A stretch of 64,000 nucleotides of DNA from Chitinophaga deserti. GTDB lineage: Bacteria; Bacteroidota; Bacteroidia; Chitinophagales; Chitinophagaceae. The position numbers were made by a program, and so were the translations under genes. This document shows positions 59,676 to 64,000 of this stretch, piece by piece (the stretch's first letter is position 1; each line of letters starts with the position of its first letter). The stretch covers positions 563,935-627,934 of the forward strand of contig NZ_QFFK01000001.1 of NCBI RefSeq assembly GCF_003149455.1, in the 5' to 3' direction. The notes beneath the pieces are model-generated. The model ran no database searches, was not told the origin of the DNA, and was given only the letters and a program-made list of their open reading frames with translations.

Positions 59676-60760
59676 TCTTCACTTACCCAGAGGGCGCCGT
59701 TCACACTATCGCGCGGAGCGCCGGTAACGGAAGAAAGAATATTAGGCTGCTGACGCCAGCGGAGCGCACCGATGAGCGCCATTACAAGGGCCTCCTTGTA
59801 AGCGGCCGTTTGCTCATCCGGCACTACGAGGGTGATACCCAGCGGGTCGAGGCGGGCATCAATGGTTTCTATCAGGAAGCGGTTAAAAGCGCCGCCGCCC
59901 GTAACCAGCATTTGCGCCCCCTGCGTGGGGAGCCCCAGGCCTTTTACGGAAGCTTCTATCTGCGTGGCAATGTGTTCCACATAAGTGCGCAGCTTACCCT
60001 GTACGGAAAGGGTGTGGCCTGCTATCAATGGCAGCACGGTATCGGTACCGAAATCGTTTGCAAGCGATTTGGGAGAAGGCAGCGCGTAGTAGGGCAGGGC
60101 GTTGAGGGCTGAAAGCAATGCTTCGTCGGTTACTCCGCCAGCTGCAAGACTGCCGTTTTCATCATAAGCCTTACCCAGCCCCTGTGCCAGCGTATCCAGC
60201 ACCCGGTTAGCCGGACAGATATCAAAAGCCTGGTAAGATTCACCGTTTTTAGCGGAGATATTGGCGATACCGCCCAGGTTGAGCAGGTAGGCAAAGTCAG
60301 GGAAGAGGTATTTTTCACCGATGGGTACGATGGGAGCGCCCTGTCCGCCGAGGGCTACGTCAATAGCTCGGAGGTCTGTGATGGCAGGGAGGCCTGTTAC
60401 CGCGGCAATGGAAGCACCATCGCCCAGCTGGGCTGTGGTCCGCTGTTCGGGTATATGGAAAGTGGTATGCCCGTGCGATGCAACGAAATGGACCTTATGG
60501 TTCAGTCCGTTCCGTTCTATAAAAGCGTTCACCTGCTCACCGGTAAAGCGGCCGTAAGCGGTATGAAGTAACTGGTAATCACGGGCGTTCATGTGGATGG
60601 CATCGCGCAGGGAGTTTCTCAACTCATCGGCATAAGGGATGCATTCGGCGGCATGGATCTGGTAAGACCATTGTCCTCTCACTTCTGTAAGTTCCGCATA
60701 CACAATATCCAAACCATCCAGCGAGCTGCCCGACATTAAACCGATTACGTGATATACCAT
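59672..60760 (-). CDS. anmK: Anhydro-N-acetylmuramic acid kinase
   Basis: The 362-residue sugar kinase opens and phosphorylates 1,6-anhydro-MurNAc during peptidoglycan recycling. Marks are IGLMSGSSLDGLD (phosphate loop), SHGHTTFH, LNLGGIANIS and TGGGAFN. The catalytic Asp lies in FDICPANRVLD. Start 60760 (MVYHVIGLM) is chosen over 60778 because an exact promoter box lies at 60776-60783. The last four bases (CTAG) carry the stop codons of both anmK and the convergent ade gene. Confidence 0.95.
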   Translation of the reverse strand: MVYHVIGLMSGSSLDGLDIVYAELTEVRGQWSYQIHAAECIPYADELRNSLRDAIHMNARDYQLLHTAYGRFTGEQVNAFIERNGLNHKVHFVASHGHTTFHIPEQRTTAQLGDGASIAAVTGLPAITDLRAIDVALGGQGAPIVPIGEKYLFPDFAYLLNLGGIANISAKNGESYQAFDICPANRVLDTLAQGLGKAYDENGSLAAGGVTDEALLSALNALPYYALPSPKSLANDFGTDTVLPLIAGHTLSVQGKLRTYVEHIATQIEASVKGLGLPTQGAQMLVTGGGAFNRFLIETIDARLDPLGITLVVPDEQTAAYKEALVMALIGALRWRQQPNILSSVTGAPRDSVNGALWVSED

Positions 60761-60775
60761 TTCGAAAATTTTGGT

Positions 60776-60783
60776 CAAAGATA
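60776..60783 (-). promoter_or_regulatory. Candidate -7 promoter box of anmK
   Basis: TATCTTTG on the minus strand matches TAnnTTTG exactly and ends 15 nt before the ATG at 60760. It overlaps the alternative ATG at 60778, which argues against that start. Confidence 0.5.
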
Positions 60784-60853
60784 ATGGAAGGCCCGCTTAT
60801 TTTATGGAATAGAGGGGATGATATGCATCATGGGGTAAACAAACCTCCCGCCT

Positions 60854-61567
60854 ATGCAACGCTATCTCCTTTGCTGTGCTTTCCTGCTGATCAGCGGTAC
60901 ACTTGCCGCTCAGGAAACGATCCGGGTTACAGGTACCGTCTATGATGCGGCAACGGATGAACCGCTGGCCGGGGTATCGGTCTTAATTACGGGTACACCT
61001 AACCGCACGGTTACGGACTCTGCCGGGCGCTTTACCCTGTTGAAAATCAAAGCGGAAAAGCATTACGGGCTGGAATTCCGATATATCGGGTATACTACTG
61101 TTAAGAAAACGTTCAGAAAGAAGGATACCGTGCTGAAAGTATATCTGGAAGCACGGGCATACTACCTGAAGGAAATGGTGGTGACAGGGCAAGGCCCGGT
61201 CCGCCGTACATTAATTATCGATTGCCGGGACCTTGCCAAACCTGCACTGCAAATGAGCAAGAAGCCGGGGCCCGCGCGGTGTAATAAGTCACAAAGTCTC
61301 ACTCACCAGGATACCGTGCTGAAAGCACCACCGGAAACACGGGCATACCTCCTGAAGGAAATGGTGGTGAGGGGATACCCTGTCAACTGCGTATTGAGAA
61401 AAACCGAGACCACTTATTCCGTAATACCGGCCCCCGATGGCAGGGCCGGCAGGAAGATCAATGACAGCCGGTGTCCGGAAAAGTATCGGCTGACCGGTGC
61501 GCTTCCGTTTATCCGCGGGCGTGGCGCAACAGGGGATACTACTGCGGGAAAGTGCCTGCTCCCTTAA
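60854..61567 (+). CDS. Exported protein with carboxypeptidase-regulatory-like (CarboxypepD_reg) domain, short and partly duplicated
   Basis: The 237-residue protein has a signal peptide (cut near LAAQE). A CarboxypepD_reg-like beta domain follows (about residues 23-100, with VTGTVYDAATDEPLAGVSVL and TDSAGRFTL), as found at the N terminus of TonB-dependent receptors and surface proteins. The rest is not a barrel. Instead the stretch ending AYYLKEMVV is copied 62 residues later as AYLLKEMVV, and the remainder is basic and low in recognisable structure. It may be a decayed or truncated receptor, or a real small binding protein. No terminator is seen before the next gene. Confidence 0.6.
   Translation: MQRYLLCCAFLLISGTLAAQETIRVTGTVYDAATDEPLAGVSVLITGTPNRTVTDSAGRFTLLKIKAEKHYGLEFRYIGYTTVKKTFRKKDTVLKVYLEARAYYLKEMVVTGQGPVRRTLIIDCRDLAKPALQMSKKPGPARCNKSQSLTHQDTVLKAPPETRAYLLKEMVVRGYPVNCVLRKTETTYSVIPAPDGRAGRKINDSRCPEKYRLTGALPFIRGRGATGDTTAGKCLLP
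61122..61184 (+). repeat. First copy of a 63-bp in-frame duplication
   Basis: This segment recurs at 61308-61370, exactly 186 bp (62 codons) downstream. The two copies agree in almost all positions, including GATACCGTGCTGAAAG and GAAGGAAATGGTGGTGA. Confidence 0.85.
61308..61370 (+). repeat. Second copy of a 63-bp in-frame duplication
   Basis: This is the downstream copy of 61122-61184. Differences cluster in the middle, where VYLEA becomes APPET. Confidence 0.85.
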
Positions 61568-61736
61568 TGGCGCTTAAACTACTGTACCGTAACCTGCGGA
61601 GCAGGCGCTGAAAGTTGATCAAACAGCCGGTGGTATTGAAGGATATCGTTACCCGGGCAAATGTTATCGGGCGGGAAAAAGCGGTCTGGTAGCGAAAAAA
61701 ATGCTATTTTGGCGGCGTACGCAAAACAGCAGGGTT

Positions 61737-62390
61737 ATGATAATCAATCTGAGTGACACCAACTCACTGGTAAGCGAGTGGATGAGCGAGATAAGGGATG
61801 AAGTGATCCAGAAAGACAGGATGCGGTTTCGCCGTAACCTGGAAAGACTGGGCGAGGTTGCCGCCTACGAAATCAGCAAAACGCTGATGTATGTAGACAA
61901 GGAAGTTGAAACCCCGCTGGGAAGCGCCCATGTGCAGGTGTTCAAGTACCAGCCGGTTATAGGTACCATCCTCCGGGCCGGACTGGCCATGCACCAGGGC
62001 CTTGTTAACTACTTCGACAAAGCCGATCATGCCTATGTTTCCGCGTACCGCAAGCATAACCGCGACGGATCTTTCGACATCAGCCTCGAATATGTGTCCT
62101 GTCCTCCGCTGGACGGGAAAGTCCTCATCCTCTCCGACCCTATGCTGGCAACCGGTGCTTCGCTGGTAAAAACCATCGAGCACATCGCCGAATTCGGTAA
62201 ACCCGCTCATATCCACATCGTTACAGCTATTGCCTGTACTATCGGCATCGAGTACGTACAGCGCCACTCCGATGCCAATATCAGCATCTGGGCCGGCGAT
62301 ATCGACGATGAGCTGACTGCCAAAGGCTACATCGTACCCGGACTGGGCGATGCGGGAGATCTGGCTTTCGGGGAAAAGGTGCAGCAGTAA
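61737..62390 (+). CDS. upp: Uracil phosphoribosyltransferase
   Basis: The 217-residue enzyme joins uracil and PRPP to make UMP in pyrimidine salvage. The PRPP-binding loop is SDPMLATGASL. GTILRAGLAMHQGL and the uracil-binding C terminus YIVPGLGDAGD are also present. Start 61737 (MIINLSDTNSL) is the family start; the ORF runs 12 codons further. No adjacent uracil permease gene is seen. The gene has no obvious terminator and is followed by a 195-nt gap with the promoter of the next gene. Confidence 0.95.
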   Translation: MIINLSDTNSLVSEWMSEIRDEVIQKDRMRFRRNLERLGEVAAYEISKTLMYVDKEVETPLGSAHVQVFKYQPVIGTILRAGLAMHQGLVNYFDKADHAYVSAYRKHNRDGSFDISLEYVSCPPLDGKVLILSDPMLATGASLVKTIEHIAEFGKPAHIHIVTAIACTIGIEYVQRHSDANISIWAGDIDDELTAKGYIVPGLGDAGDLAFGEKVQQ

Positions 62391-62510
62391 CAAATGAGCA
62401 GATTTCGCGTTCTAAAGAAAGGCACTATAACAGTAAAAACAACCAGAATTAGCGTGGCCATGCTTAACTAAATCTATATCAATACCTCCTGCTATATATA
62501 TAGATTTAAT

Positions 62511-62540
62511 TTGAAATATAAAATTGATTTTCTACCTTAG
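62511..62540 (+). promoter_or_regulatory. Promoter of the PorP/SprF gene
   Basis: TTG (62511-62513), a 19-nt spacer and TACCTTAG (62533-62540, 7 of 8 matches to TAnnTTTG) give a near-consensus promoter. It lies 46 nt before the start codon in an A/T-rich region. Confidence 0.6.
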
Positions 62541-62585
62541 CATTATATAGTGTCCCTATATGCCTTTAACCGATGAAGTATTGAA

Positions 62586-63602
62586 ATGAAAAAAGTACTA
62601 CTCCTATTAACCATAGCCCTTTATGCATTCAGCCCTGTTAAAGCGCAGGATCCGCATTTCACGCAGTTCTTTGCGTCTCCGATGACGCTGAATCCGGCAT
62701 TTACGGGGTACTTCTCCGGCGACCTTCGTTTATCCGGCAATTACCGCAGCCAATGGCGCAGTATTGCTTCTCCTTATATCACAGGTACGCTGGCAGCGGA
62801 TTTCGGTATTTTAAAGAATTCAATTCCTTATACAGACACCTGGGGTGCGGGTATACTTGCACTGTATGATAAAACCGGTGCAGGTGCACTCACTTCCAAC
62901 TTCATAGCCGCCAGCACAGCATACCACAAAGGCCTGGATGTGGAAGGGAACCATACTTTAGGGCTTGGCGTACAGATGGCGCTGGTACAGAAGCGGGTAG
63001 ATCAGAGTAAACTTATTTTCGAGCAGCAGATAGGAGACAACGGGTACGACCCTTCCCTGCCCAGTGGCGAAACCATTTCCAATACAAACATTTCTTATCT
63101 TGATTATAACGTGGGCCTGCTGTACAGCGGCCTTATCGGGGAATCGTCCAACATTTACCTCGGTGCTTCCTATTATCACTTCACACAGCCTACAGAAACT
63201 TTCCTTGATAATAATAACAACCGCCTGAGCTATCGCTATACCGTGCATGGCGGCGGTTCTTTCCCGGTTAACGGCGGCAACCGCATTCACGTTTCCGCAC
63301 ACTACATGCGGCAGAATCAGGCTGTAGAAACCACCATGGGTGCGGCTTACGGCTTCCTGCTGAACGATATGCCCGACAGTCCCACCATTTTCTACGTAGG
63401 TTCCTGGTTCCGTCTGAAAGATGCCGTGAATCCTTATGTAGGCCTTGAGTTCAACAGCTTCAAGGTAGGTTTGAGCTACGACATGAACGTATCTACCCTG
63501 AAGCCGGCCTCCAACTACCGCGGTGGTATGGAGATTTCCGTGATCTACATCGGCAAGAAAGGCGACAGCAACAAGAACGGCACGCTTTGCCCGAAGTTCT
63601 GA
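62586..63602 (+). CDS. PorP/SprF-family type IX secretion system membrane protein
   Basis: The 338-residue protein has a signal peptide (cut near VKAQ). It opens with QDPHFTQFFASPMTLNPAF, followed by TGYFSGDLRLSGNYRSQW, the diagnostic start of PorP/SprF proteins. The rest is a beta barrel of alternating hydrophobic strands and should sit in the outer membrane. PorP/SprF proteins act with the type IX secretion system to place secreted or gliding adhesins such as SprB on the surface, and many copies occur per genome. No large adhesin partner is in this window. It has its own promoter and terminator. Confidence 0.9.
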   Translation: MKKVLLLLTIALYAFSPVKAQDPHFTQFFASPMTLNPAFTGYFSGDLRLSGNYRSQWRSIASPYITGTLAADFGILKNSIPYTDTWGAGILALYDKTGAGALTSNFIAASTAYHKGLDVEGNHTLGLGVQMALVQKRVDQSKLIFEQQIGDNGYDPSLPSGETISNTNISYLDYNVGLLYSGLIGESSNIYLGASYYHFTQPTETFLDNNNNRLSYRYTVHGGGSFPVNGGNRIHVSAHYMRQNQAVETTMGAAYGFLLNDMPDSPTIFYVGSWFRLKDAVNPYVGLEFNSFKVGLSYDMNVSTLKPASNYRGGMEISVIYIGKKGDSNKNGTLCPKF

Positions 63603-63639
63603 TCCCCCCGCACATTACTTTATCTCTCTTTCAATACAG

Positions 63640-63668
63640 CAGGCCCGCAAGGGCCTGTTTCGTTTTCA
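63640..63668 (+). terminator. Terminator after the PorP/SprF gene
   Basis: The perfect stem CAGGCCC / GGGCCTG (63640-63646 with 63651-63657) with a GCAA tetraloop is followed by TTTCGTTTT. Confidence 0.85.
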
Positions 63669-63684
63669 GGAAGTGCCGTTGCAA

Positions 63685-64000
63685 CTACCTGGTTAGTCCT
63701 TTCCCTTTACTCACCCATTTATTCCCCCTGATCCAGAACCGGTACGGCAGGTAAGCATCTTCCATGGCATAGGCCACGCCTACGCGGGTACCGGCAACAA
63801 TATCCTTCGGTGGTATGGCGGGAGCATCTTCTATCCAGATCTGATTTCCAAGAAGGCTCTGGCCCGTGAGGGCAGTACTGATGCCCAGTGCGCGCGAAAG
63901 GCTGCCGGGGCCCGCAGTAAGGGTGTAATCCACTTTTTGCTTACCGGTGCGGTGCAGCATATCCGGAATACCTTCCAGCGGTTCAAGGCCGCGAACCAGT
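63685..64000 (-). CDS. 3-methyladenine DNA glycosylase (Mpg/AAG family), 3' part only
   Basis: The frame runs off the right edge, so only the last 105 codons are visible. They read like the C-terminal half of alkyladenine DNA glycosylases. RGLEPLEG is followed by AGPGSLSRALGI, then RVGVAYAMEDAYLPYRFWI and a final WVSKG, all family landmarks. The enzyme removes alkylated purines to start base-excision repair. The start codon and the catalytic N-terminal half lie beyond position 64000. Confidence 0.87.
   Translation of the reverse strand, partial: LVRGLEPLEGIPDMLHRTGKQKVDYTLTAGPGSLSRALGISTALTGQSLLGNQIWIEDAPAIPPKDIVAGTRVGVAYAMEDAYLPYRFWIRGNKWVSKGKGLTR

Overview
The window looks like a chromosomal segment of a Bacteroidota bacterium, most likely of the Chitinophagaceae (Chitinophaga-like). 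This rests on recognised families and promoter style, not on a marker-gene search. The pointers are a PorP/SprF type IX secretion protein, DUF6452/DUF6048 and DUF4293 proteins, lipoproteins with Bacteroidota-type lipoboxes, a SUKH protein, an M13 peptidase, a GH29 fucosidase, and many exact TAnnTTTG promoter elements (the Bacteroidota sigma-A -7 box) close to start codons. No rRNA, prophage, insertion sequence, integrase or CRISPR array was seen. Most genes are housekeeping genes separated by clear stem-loop terminators.

Layout. 1-350: tRNA-Ser(GCU) and tRNA-Pro(UGG), minus strand, with promoter and terminator. 0.4-5.4 kb: LysE-type exporter, secreted alpha-L-fucosidase, secreted M13 metallopeptidase. 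5.5-7.3 kb: small membrane protein plus rarA. 7.3-16.8 kb (minus): twin-ABC ATPase, a very large alpha-2-macroglobulin lipoprotein with an intact thioester motif, and penicillin-binding protein 1C. 16.9-18.5 kb: GNAT acetyltransferase and a SUKH-domain protein with a 150-residue RGG/GYD glycine tail. 18.7-22.7 kb: uvrA with a DUF6452/DUF6048 pair. 23.2-25.3 kb: two unknown lipoproteins, one built of 44-residue repeats. 25.9-31.9 kb: fabF, then an MBOAT/SGNH/SGNH/GH73 run that looks like an envelope O-acetylation cassette. 32-42.5 kb: aspS, a FAD oxidoreductase, sucD, an Mla-type ABC pair, an unrecognised protein with kinase-like motifs, a DUF2059 protein, maeB and a DUF4293 protein. 42.8-48.6 kb: a second uvrA paralogue, an ECF sigma factor, an EamA transporter and a thiolase. 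48.7-53.8 kb: rlmN followed by two pseudouridine synthases and an S41 peptidase. 54.1-64 kb: a 1-Cys peroxiredoxin, a structured 0.7-kb non-coding stretch, an unknown protein divergent from a WYL regulator, a LolA-like protein, adenine deaminase, anmK, a short carboxypeptidase-regulatory-domain protein, upp, a PorP/SprF protein and the 3' part of a 3-methyladenine glycosylase gene.

Shared themes are cell-envelope work (PBP1C with alpha-2-macroglobulin, anmK for muropeptide recycling, GH73, MBOAT/SGNH, Mla transport), DNA repair (two UvrA, RarA, a 3-methyladenine glycosylase), ribosome modification (RlmN plus two pseudouridine synthases) and nucleobase salvage (ade, upp). The items most worth follow-up are the SUKH-RGG fusion, the kinase-like protein at 38.0-39.0 kb, the 44-residue-repeat lipoprotein, the O-acetylation/GH73 cassette, and the structured non-coding stretches at 42.6 and 54.8-55.1 kb. 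None of these is shown to be a new system by sequence alone.
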